64,000 nucleotides of DNA. Source: Lachnospiraceae bacterium (GTDB lineage: Bacteria; Bacillota; Clostridia; Lachnospirales; Lachnospiraceae). Of this stretch, positions 51,618-60,300 are shown piece after piece; positions within the stretch are counted from its first letter, which is position 1, and each line of letters begins with the position of its first letter. The translations under genes were made by a program, and so were the position numbers. The stretch spans positions 62,001 through 126,000 of the forward strand of contig CABJBM010000017.1 in assembly GCA_902363835.1 (NCBI GenBank). The letters run 5' to 3'. The notes below the pieces were generated by a model. It was not told where the DNA came from. It saw nothing but the letters and a program-made list of their open reading frames with translations, and searched no databases.

Positions 51618-52495
51618 GACTGAACGCCTCCTTCTTTGCTTTGCAGCAATAAATACAGGGCACCGATTCTCCCTGCCATATTTCCCTGCTCACAGGCCTC
51701 TATGGCCGTATATTCTTCCAGATGGGGATACAGGGCGTATACCGCTTCTTTCATATCTCTTATAAATATCTCATTTTCACTGATTCCCCCGCCGATCAGC
51801 AGGATCTGGGGATCCACCGTGACTGCAAAGTTGCCCACCACCATTGCCCCTTTGTAAAGCCATTCCCGGTATACCCGGTCAATATCCGGATGGTCTAAAT
51901 GGTTGAAAATATAGGATCCATCCACTTCCCTTCCAAGGATCTCTGATACAGTTCTGACCAGAAGAGAGGTTGCTCCTGCCCCTTCTGCCACCGGCTTTCC
52001 GGAAATATCCCCAAGACCGACTCTGGTAAAACCCACCTCCCCGGATTTAAAATGGCTGCCCCGGTATAATTCCCGGTTTATGATGATGGCACCGCCGATC
52101 CCGGTTCCAAAAGTGACCATGCAGATATCCTGGCAGCCCTGCCCTGCTCCCCGCACCATTTCTCCCAATGCAGCACAATTGCTGTCATTTTCAAGCACTA
52201 CCGGAATCTGATATTTTTTATTTATCTCTTCTTTTAAATGATAAGCCCTGAAATTGGCCCCAACGCTGAAATCCGTGTTTTCTCCTGTCACCGGATGAAT
52301 AAAGCCGCCCATGCAGATTGCAACGCCGCTTACCTGATCTCCATAAGTTTCCACGATCTCCATGAACTGCCGGAGAAACCGGGGCGGCTGTTTTTCCGTT
52401 GGCGTACTTCCCTCATGAAGGACCCGGTATTCCGAATCCATAAGGCTGTACTTTATGTAAGTTCCTCCTATATCAATTGCCAGGTATTGCTTCAT
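51614..52495 (-). CDS. ROK-family sugar kinase, BglK-like
   Basis: A 293-residue ROK kinase with the phosphate-binding LAIDIGGTYIKYSL and VTFGTGIGGAIIIN. The CxCGxxGC zinc motif of ROK glucokinases and repressors is absent, as in the beta-glucoside-kinase branch that phosphorylates disaccharides at C6. There is no DNA-binding domain, so it is an enzyme rather than a regulator. Start near 52495; it overlaps the BadF kinase by 23 bases and the GH4 gene by four. Confidence 0.88.
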   Translation of the reverse strand: MKQYLAIDIGGTYIKYSLMDSEYRVLHEGSTPTEKQPPRFLRQFMEIVETYGDQVSGVAICMGGFIHPVTGENTDFSVGANFRAYHLKEEINKKYQIPVVLENDSNCAALGEMVRGAGQGCQDICMVTFGTGIGGAIIINRELYRGSHFKSGEVGFTRVGLGDISGKPVAEGAGATSLLVRTVSEILGREVDGSYIFNHLDHPDIDRVYREWLYKGAMVVGNFAVTVDPQILLIGGGISENEIFIRDMKEAVYALYPHLEEYTAIEACEQGNMAGRIGALYLLLQSKEGGVQS

Positions 52496-53420
52496 ATCCG
52501 TTCCTTTCCGCTGTCTCCCGTAATATGATCCTAAGGGCTCCCTGGGCAGCTTCCCCTCTCATCTTCATGATTTCCAGCCCCGGAAATCTTTTTTTCGTCT
52601 TTTTACAAAACAGGTCGTATATCTCATTATTTTTCATCAATACGCTTCCGCTTACAACCAGGGAGACGGGAGATTTGAAATGGGCCAGTACGGCTCCTGC
52701 AAGCTCCGCCAGTTCCTCCCCGCAATGATCCAAAATCTCCATGGATGCCTGATCCTTCTCCCTGACCCCTTCTTCTAACAGGGGCGCCAGGGCAGCGATC
52801 TCCTTTTTGCTTCTTCCTGGCTGATAAAGCCAGGTAATCAGATCTCCCACAGAATCTGCCTTTAGAAAACGGAATGCTTTTTCCGTTAATACAGTCTGTT
52901 TCTGCCTGCCATCCGCTGCTCTCACCACTGCTCTTAAAATATCCTTTCCAATGGCATAGGCACTTCCGGCGTCATCGATGATGTGCCCGTATCCGCCGGC
53001 CCGGAACCTGGCCCCTGACTCATTGATCCCGTAACAGATGGAGCCGGTCCCTGCAATCAAAATGACGCCGGCCGGTTCCTCCAGGGCTCCTGCCAAAGCA
53101 GTCTCATGGTCTCCCACCAGTCTGATCACTCCCTCCAGCCCCTGTTCTTTTAAACTCCGGGTAAGTAGCACTGAGGTATCCCGGTTGCTGATTCCGGCGG
53201 CGCCGATGCAGATTCCTTTGCAGTCACTCATATGCAAACCTGACTTTTCCAGTTCTCCCTTTAACTCCGCCAAAGTATCTTCTGCCGCTTCCCGGGACTG
53301 TCCATTGATGTTTAAAGGTCCCAACCGGAATTGAGCCATAAGATTGCCTTGAAGTCCGCTTACCATTACGGTGGTGGCAGTACCGCCCCCATCCATTCCT
53401 ATTACAAACGGTTCGTTCAA
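52473..53420 (-). CDS. BadF/BadG-type amino-sugar kinase (NagK/MurK-like)
   Basis: A 315-residue ASKHA-fold ATPase: FVIGMDGGGTATTVMVSG, ETALAGALEEPAGVILIAGTGS, and AGGYGHIIDDAGSAYAIG. This family includes GlcNAc kinases and the MurK of Clostridium acetobutylicum, which phosphorylates both MurNAc and GlcNAc. Next to namZ and nagZ, phosphorylation of released MurNAc or GlcNAc is the best guess. TTG start with GGAGGAAA upstream. Second kinase gene of the operon, 25 bases after the permease. Confidence 0.88.
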   Translation of the reverse strand: MNEPFVIGMDGGGTATTVMVSGLQGNLMAQFRLGPLNINGQSREAAEDTLAELKGELEKSGLHMSDCKGICIGAAGISNRDTSVLLTRSLKEQGLEGVIRLVGDHETALAGALEEPAGVILIAGTGSICYGINESGARFRAGGYGHIIDDAGSAYAIGKDILRAVVRAADGRQKQTVLTEKAFRFLKADSVGDLITWLYQPGRSKKEIAALAPLLEEGVREKDQASMEILDHCGEELAELAGAVLAHFKSPVSLVVSGSVLMKNNEIYDLFCKKTKKRFPGLEIMKMRGEAAQGALRIILRETAERNGYEAIPGN

Positions 53421-53445
53421 TTTATTTCCTCCCTTTTTCCTTCTG

Positions 53446-54309
53446 TTATCCCTTCACCGCACCAACCGTTACTCCCTCCAGAAAATACTTCTGCAGGGTA
53501 AAGAACAGAATAAACATGGGCAATGCTGAAATGGTTGCCCCAGCCATCATGGGTGAAAAATAAGTGGTATTAGCAAAGCTGAAATTTTTAAGCCCCACCT
53601 GGATGGTCTGCATCTGCTCGTTGTTGCAGACGAGAAACGGCCAGAAAAAGGTATTCCAGTTGCCCATAAAGGTCATGATTGCCATAACAGATAAAATTGT
53701 TTTTGAAATTGGCATTACTATTTTTATCAGGATCTGAAACTGATTGCAGCCTTCTGTTCTTGCCGCTTCCAAAATGGAGGTGGGAAGAGAGGAAAAGAAC
53801 TGCTTTGCCATAAATACGTTATAACAGGTGACCAGAGACGGCACAATCAATGCGGTATAAGTATCTGTCAGCTTCAGCACATTGGCTACCAGTATGTAAA
53901 GGGGAACCTGTGTGACCTGATAGGGCACCATCATGGCAAACAACAGCAGGAAAAATAATATTTTACTTCCCGGAAACTTTATTTTAGCAAATGCATATCC
54001 TGCCATTGCGGCAAAAACCACATTACTTACTGTGACAGTACCTGCAACGATCATGGAATTTACGATCCATCGAAACGAGCTTTTGCTGAATCCAAAAAAG
54101 AATTTATAGGAATCCAGTGTTACATATTTGGGGATTAGAGAATAACTGGCTGCCCCGGTCTCATTTGGCGCTCCAAAGGAAGAGATGATCATGTAATAAA
54201 TCGGAAACAGAGTCAGGACGCCCAACAGGAGCAGAAGGGCTCCCATTGCACTGTTTCTTAATACTAATCTGTGTTTTTGATCGTCTCCATATTGTCTGAA
54301 TAAACCCAT
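53446..54309 (-). CDS. Sugar ABC transporter permease (MalG type)
   Basis: A 287-residue inner-membrane permease with six hydrophobic helices and the EAA loop ILEAARTEGCNQFQILIKIV, which docks the ATPase, and a C-terminal EGVTVGAVKG. It pairs with the MalF-type permease just upstream (14-base gap) and the binding protein. No ATPase gene lies in the operon, so a shared MsmK-type ATPase is likely. GGGAGGAAGG precedes the ATG. Confidence 0.94.
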   Translation of the reverse strand: MGLFRQYGDDQKHRLVLRNSAMGALLLLLGVLTLFPIYYMIISSFGAPNETGAASYSLIPKYVTLDSYKFFFGFSKSSFRWIVNSMIVAGTVTVSNVVFAAMAGYAFAKIKFPGSKILFFLLLFAMMVPYQVTQVPLYILVANVLKLTDTYTALIVPSLVTCYNVFMAKQFFSSLPTSILEAARTEGCNQFQILIKIVMPISKTILSVMAIMTFMGNWNTFFWPFLVCNNEQMQTIQVGLKNFSFANTTYFSPMMAGATISALPMFILFFTLQKYFLEGVTVGAVKG

Positions 54310-54323
54310 ATCAACCTTCCCTC

Positions 54324-55217
54324 CTAGTACTCTATGTCTGCTGCCATTACCTTAAACTGGAAGACCGCAAAGACTGCGATAATTCCTGCCAATAATAATG
54401 CCTGTGCGCATGCCTCCCCATAGTTAAAGTATTTAAAGGCATTGTTAAATATCAGTAACCCCACCATTGTCGTGGCATTATCCGGCCCGCCTCCGGTCAT
54501 TAAATACGCCGTCTGAAAGGCCTGAAACGCATTGATCACTCCGGTTATTGCCAGAAAAACAGTGGTCGGCTTGACCATGGGCCATACAACGTATTTGATT
54601 CTCTGAAGAAAGGTCGCACCGTCAATATTGGCAACCTCATAATAGGTGGGATCAATCCCAAGCAATGCTGCCACATAAATAATGACAGTAGAACCCATGC
54701 CTGAGAATATTGTCATAATAATCAGGGAGAGCATGGCCGTATGGGAACTGCCCAGCCAGTTCTGATTATGGATCCCAAATGTACGGATCATGGAATTTAA
54801 CAAGCCGCTGGGCAGAGGATCAAAAATCCACTTCCATACAAACGAGAGAGCGACTCCTGATGCAATTCCTGGTAAATAGAACACTGCTTTAAAAAATGAC
54901 TGGCTTCTTTTCTTAAAAGGAACCAATAGAATGGAGACGACGAACGCCATCAGAATGGAGACGGGCACTGTTATGGCCGTATACACGACCGTGTTCCAGA
55001 TGGATTTAAAGAAAAGTCCGTTTTTTAATGTGTTAATATAATTGGCAAATCCCACAAACTCTGTTTTTAAGGGCTTATAGGCTTGAAAACTTACAATCGC
55101 CGCCTGTACAACAGGATATAAGGTGAATATAATAAATGACACAATGGGCACGAATACGAAAACATATCCCCATTTGGCATCATTGTTTAATCGTTTTCTT
55201 CTCTTTGCTGTTTGCAT
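54324..55217 (-). CDS. Sugar ABC transporter permease (MalF/UgpA type)
   Basis: The partner permease with six helices and the EAA loop YEVANIDGATFLQRIKYVVWP. The preferred start at 55217 (MQTAKRRKR, 297 residues) has AAGGG 7 bases upstream; ATGs at 55223 and further up at 55259-55262 are possible. Part of the carbohydrate-uptake CUT1 family, which takes up oligosaccharides, consistent with import of muropeptide-type sugars. Confidence 0.92.
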   Translation of the reverse strand: MQTAKRRKRLNNDAKWGYVFVFVPIVSFIIFTLYPVVQAAIVSFQAYKPLKTEFVGFANYINTLKNGLFFKSIWNTVVYTAITVPVSILMAFVVSILLVPFKKRSQSFFKAVFYLPGIASGVALSFVWKWIFDPLPSGLLNSMIRTFGIHNQNWLGSSHTAMLSLIIMTIFSGMGSTVIIYVAALLGIDPTYYEVANIDGATFLQRIKYVVWPMVKPTTVFLAITGVINAFQAFQTAYLMTGGGPDNATTMVGLLIFNNAFKYFNYGEACAQALLLAGIIAVFAVFQFKVMAADIEY

Positions 55218-55349
55218 ACTCATTCCCTTCTTTCTTCTTTCTTTTTTTCTAATAAACATCATAATTCCGCCGATAAGAAATGGGCATTGGCACCTGTTAC
55301 GATTACCAATGCCCCATAACTCATGAAATCCTAAGGATTTCATTTCCCA

Positions 55350-56765
55350 TTAATCCATGACACAGCCGTCCTCACCAAAGGCCTCTACCGCAGCCTTTTT
55401 AATGGCTTCGTACATCTGCTCCGGAGTGATTTCCCCTGCTAATAAGCCCTGGAATTTCGGCAGAATAACCTCTTCCTCGATTTTTATGGCCTTTGCCCCT
55501 AAATCAGCCGGGATGTCAGGTCTGGCTTCCGCCACCTGGGAGGCAAGATTTTTAACTGCATTTGTGTTATTCTCATTTTTGCCTTCAATAGGAGTAAGGG
55601 ACGCAAATGCTTCCTCTCCGGATTTACATACAGGGCTGATATAAAGCTCCTGGCAGGTCTCTGCTGCTCTTTTTCCGCTTGCCAGGAAATAAGCGGCCTT
55701 TGCCACGTTCTTTAAATGTTCCGGACTTGGTTCATCTTTGCCGCGGAAGCAGACATATCCGTCTACTGCTCCCTGGGCCTGCTGTTTATTTCCCTGGAAC
55801 GTAGGAACCGGCAATACGATGTATTCCACTTCCTGACTTCCTTCTACTGCACTTCCGTCATTTGCAGCCAGCTTTTTATTATTATCGGTAGCAGACTTTT
55901 CAAACACTGACAGTCCTTTTCCGGTGATCATAGTCTGCCCGGTCAGGAACATATTCCATCGTTTCCCCGCATCCACGGAACTTAATTCTTTCGGCATGGA
56001 GCCATCGTCGATTAAGGCTCTGATGTCCTTTAAAAACGGTACCAATTGACTGCTTGTGTATGTATATTTCAAATCCTTGTCAAAAGCGGCAGGCATACCT
56101 GCATTTTTTACAAAGATGGAAAAGTAATCCTTTGCAGCTACGCCGGAGCAGGCATACACAAAGCCGTACCGGGAATAGTTATCTCCATCCTTTACAACGC
56201 CTTTTTTAATGGCTTCCCGAAACTCTTCATAGGTCCAGCCATTTTCCTGGACTGCCTTCCAGTCGATTCCCGCTTCCTCCAGCATTTCCTTATTTCCGCC
56301 GATTGCCTGCACCTCCACATAAGCAGGGAATCCATACAGTCCGTCACCGTTTTTGAAATAGTTGATAATATCCGGGTTATAATCTTTTATCATTTCCTCA
56401 TCAGCATATTGGGAAATGTCTATCATCATATCCGTATCCAGATATTTCGTGATCCCGCTGGAACCGATGAATGCAATATCCGGCGGAGATCCTGCGTTTA
56501 CCTGAACATCCAGCTTTTCCTTCATATCTTCCCAGCTTGCCGTTGTGATCTGCAGCTCTATATCAGGGTTGGCCTCGTTAAATTCCTTTGCATATTCCAC
56601 CAGTTTATCCTGATAAGATGCGGAAACAGGCGGCAGCAATGCCTTAACAATGTCTTTTCCATTGCTTTGCTGTGCCACAGTGCCCTTTGATGTATTACTG
56701 CATCCAGCCAGTGTACCGGCCATAACAGCTGCCGCCAATAGTAAGGATAAGTTTCTTTTTTTCAT
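55350..56765 (-). CDS. Extracellular sugar-binding lipoprotein
   Basis: A 471-residue solute-binding lipoprotein: signal peptide with lipobox TLAGC (Cys22), then a CUT1-type binding fold (VEYAKEFNEANPDIELQI, KLDVQVNAGSPPDIAFIGSSG, NGWTYEEFREAIKKG). It is tethered to the membrane outside and hands sugars to the two permeases. GGAGG precedes the ATG. First gene of a ten-gene unit and so the most strongly expressed; its 265-base leader is unusually long. Confidence 0.95.
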   Translation of the reverse strand: MKKRNLSLLLAAAVMAGTLAGCSNTSKGTVAQQSNGKDIVKALLPPVSASYQDKLVEYAKEFNEANPDIELQITTASWEDMKEKLDVQVNAGSPPDIAFIGSSGITKYLDTDMMIDISQYADEEMIKDYNPDIINYFKNGDGLYGFPAYVEVQAIGGNKEMLEEAGIDWKAVQENGWTYEEFREAIKKGVVKDGDNYSRYGFVYACSGVAAKDYFSIFVKNAGMPAAFDKDLKYTYTSSQLVPFLKDIRALIDDGSMPKELSSVDAGKRWNMFLTGQTMITGKGLSVFEKSATDNNKKLAANDGSAVEGSQEVEYIVLPVPTFQGNKQQAQGAVDGYVCFRGKDEPSPEHLKNVAKAAYFLASGKRAAETCQELYISPVCKSGEEAFASLTPIEGKNENNTNAVKNLASQVAEARPDIPADLGAKAIKIEEEVILPKFQGLLAGEITPEQMYEAIKKAAVEAFGEDGCVMD

Positions 56766-57037
56766 TTTTTCTCCTCCATTATCTTTTTATATCTGCTCTA
56801 TGGCATAACGCACATGTCCACGTGCCTTTGCTAACTTTTCCCGCGCCTCCCGGGCCTTGCATCCCGATAAAATGGATACAAAAAATGTTTATTAATGTAT
56901 CAAGTATATAAAATACGGACCTGAAGCGGATCAGTTCTTTTTCCGCCCCACCGGCGTTTCTTATACTCCTGTAATCTTATAAAAATGCTTCTCATATCTC
57001 CTCCCCAAATGTCTTTCTTTTTTCCTGAGATGTTTCC
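56766..57037. other. Long untranslated leader of the amino-sugar operon
   Basis: No gene seen between the promoter at 57038-57065 and the binding-protein start. Near the ribosome site (56810-56825) is the near-palindrome GCACATG-TC-CACGTGC. I recognise no known riboswitch fold by eye. The length leaves room for RNA-level control. Confidence 0.4.
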
Positions 57038-57065
57038 ATTATACATTTGTGCACTTTTTTGTCAA
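57038..57065 (-). promoter_or_regulatory. Sigma-A promoter of the amino-sugar operon
   Basis: On the minus strand TTGACA (57060-57065) and TATAAT (57038-57043) are both perfect and 16 bases apart, the strongest promoter seen in the window. It drives the binding-protein, permease, kinase, GH4, GNAT, PIG-L, namZ and nagZ genes. Confidence 0.75.
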
Positions 57066-57088
57066 CGAATCTCCATTACTACGAAATC

Positions 57089-57109
57089 TTATTTCATCCT
57101 TTGAAATAA
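57089..57109. promoter_or_regulatory. Palindrome upstream of the operon promoter
   Basis: TTATTTCA and TGAAATAA form perfect 8-base arms 5 bases apart, 24 bases upstream of the -35 box. This is the usual location of an activator site; the regulator is unknown and not encoded next door. Confidence 0.4.
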
Positions 57110-57263
57110 ATCATCAAATATCAACATAGTTTTTGATGCTTTTTTATGCATTTTTTCATACTATACTTCATTGGTACATTTTTAACAATGCAATCTGATG
57201 GAACCTCTTTTTCATCACCGCCTGATCTTTTTTATTACCTCTGGTTTGATGCATCCATAATAC

Positions 57264-57307
57264 AAAAACAGGCCGGAAACGTCTTAAATATAAGATATTT
57301 CCGGCCT
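57264..57307 (-). terminator. Terminator of the giant surface-protein gene
   Basis: On the minus strand AGGCCGGAAATATCTT pairs with AAGACGTTTCCGGCCT (one mismatch) around a six-base loop and is followed by GTTTTTG, 58 bases past the stop codon. Confidence 0.8.
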
Positions 57308-57364
57308 GCAACAGCAGCATGGCCAGGGGCAATTATAATGGAATCATCCCCGCCAAGCTTTGTA

Positions 57365-60300
57365 TTACCTGATTTGTACTACTCCATCCACGATCCACTC
57401 TCCATTTGCATTGACAGTGTAACCGTCTGGGGTGATGCCGCTCCTAAACATAGCGCCATATTTGTATTGCGTTGCCTGAATATCCGGATTAAAGTAGTAA
57501 CATTTTCCGTTAATCCATTTCCATCCCATAACCATAGCGCCGTATGAGCCATCATGATTTTCACTCATGTAGTACCAGCTGCCGTCTCCGTCTAAATACC
57601 AGCCTGAAATCATATACCCTTCTGTATCAAAACGGTACCACGACACCTGACCATTATAGGAACACTGATACCATTCATTTTTCGCATATGTTCCATCCTT
57701 CTTTGCAGCCTGCCAGCCTCTGGCATTCTGTTTCCATTCTGCATTTATGCCGTAATCTTTATCTCTGTCTGTGTCACTGGGACGGTCTGGTTTTTCTGGA
57801 ACTTCCGGCTTCTCAGGAACTTCCGGCTCCTCGGGAATCTCCGGTTCCTCTGCAAGCTTCACATCATCTCTGTCACGAATTCGTATACGAGCCACAGAAT
57901 CCTCAGAGTCACCTATGACAGTTCTGGATGAAAGTCCTGCCGCAGACATATATGCACCGATTTCCAGCCCCTCTATCACCTTATCCTTGGTAATATATCC
58001 GTCGATAAATATTCTTGCGGGCTTACCGGACTGATCCTGCAGCATAATTGTTTCTACCAGATTATTCGGCGCATCAATGGAAATAACCTTTCCGCTTACC
58101 TTGACTAAGCTGCCCAGGTTTTTGCCCTCAAATGCTTCTTCCGTAGTTTCTTTAACAGGCTCCGGAAGTTCCTTTATATTCTCATCAATTACCATAATCT
58201 TCTCTACTGCCAGCTGCCTCTCTCCCTGATAAGAAGAAGTTTTTCCAAATACCCTGATGGTCTGGCCCGCTCTAATATCTCCTGATACAGGAAAAAGATT
58301 AATTCCTCCAGTTTCATCCTGCACATAGATACTGTCAAAGAAAGCAGTATTTTTATCATAACCGGAAGCATTGGATGTGGCTATGCCTTCGATAACAAAC
58401 CGTTCACCCTCACCGGCCGCCTGCACTTCCTTAACAGGCGTAACCTGCAATTGATTTGTCTTATCTAATAAGTTTGCCATAATCTGATAATTACTGTAAT
58501 CATTGGTGGCCGCACTGTCAAATGTCAGCTGGAAATCACTCATGGTGGAACATCCTGATAAATAGAGGGTTGAGGATTCGCCATCGCTGAAATAAAGTTC
58601 CTGCGTCGCTGCCAATACAAAACGCCCATCTAATTTTGTCAATGCGTCTCCTGATAATCCTACGCCGTCTTTATCCAGGCTTTTCGTATCTGCCGGCGCA
58701 TATACCAGTGCTGCCGCTCCCGTGGGAAGCATGGCGCTGTCACTGACCGGATTTCCGCTTTCATCCATTGCATAAATGTCCGCATTGCCATAGGTGTTGA
58801 ATTTAAGACCTGCATCCACTCCGGCCATATACGGGTTCAGCTGATTATAATCCTTGCCCAGGATCCCAATCACTCTGCCGTCATTGCTGGAAGTGCACTG
58901 TAACTCATCATCTGCAAAACGGAATGCACTTCCAAGAGCTTCCAGTATCTTGTTCTGCTGGGCCGACATATGATCATCTGCCTTGGACTTATCACCTATG
59001 AAGCCATCATATGCCTCATAAGTATCGCTCCAGGCACAGACCATAATCGTCTTGTCGCCCTTTTTGGCAAAGGTTCTGACAGCTTCAATCTCTTCCTCTG
59101 TATAATTCTTATAATCCTCCCGCAGCTTCGTACCATCACGTCTGGAAGGTGCATTTAACAAAAGTCCGACATATTTATCGTCCTTTAAAGCAGCTATCAG
59201 TTCCTCGCTGGTGTTAAGGGTGACCATCCTGATATTGTAATCCCCTGCTAAGGTGGTGAAATTTCCCATACTGTCCTTATAATTTCCATTCACATATTCA
59301 TTATAATGACTGGCATCTATCCCAAAGTACTTCATCTTTGAACTGTCACGTACTTCTATTTCAAGAGTAAAGCTGAATACCTTGCGTTCGCCTTCCAGTT
59401 CCATTTGGGCAGTGACTTCTATTTCATTTACTCCTACCTTATCAAGTATAAACGCTTTATTTACGGTGTAAGTTCCAAGTGACTTTAAACTCACGTTCAG
59501 CTCTTGGTTTTCCAGCACCTTATCACCGGATTTAAACGTCAGTCTGGTAAGTGTGGCATCTGATTCTTCATTGTTGAAGGCTGTGACTGTAAACTTCACC
59601 GGATCGCCTGTCACCGGTACGTCCGTATCACAAGTGAAGGAAGATATGCCTGCTTTTGCAGCCGAACCATACCACACAGGAGCCGTTACGGCGATATTTT
59701 TATCAGCCTGGGTAACACGTATGTAATAATATCCTTTTTTCGCAGGAAGCTCAAATGTGAACTCTCCGCTATTTCCGGTGCCTTCTTTTTTTCCTGCTAT
59801 TGCGCCGCCATTTGTCACTACTTCCACACTTTTAATGACATCTGACGGATCCGGGTCGTCTACGCTTACATAAATATTCAGGGTTTTTACATCATCTGAT
59901 ACATCCAGGATGCTTCCCATAAGCTCATCATTCAACGTATACATGATATTCATGTTTTTATCTTCTGTCGCGTATACACGCCTGTCTTTAAGCCCATTTA
60001 AAATCCCTGTCTCTGAAAAATCATCTGTGAGGACAACTGTCCTGGCCGTGTTGGCATTGCCCCAACGCCCTTTATGGTTATCCTGGTTATTGGTGGGCGC
60101 CACATGCCAGCCCTTATCCAATGCTTTTGTATATTCATTGTAACTTGGGAAATATCCGCCTGAACCGATAGAGCCTTCCCCATTGCCAACTTCTACTGCC
60201 ACCATTTTGGCGTCTCTTGCCGGCGTATAGTAGGCAAAGTCTGCAAATGTACCAAACGTCTTGCCCGGGTGGTTAAACTGTGAAAGATTCGCCAGCGGGT

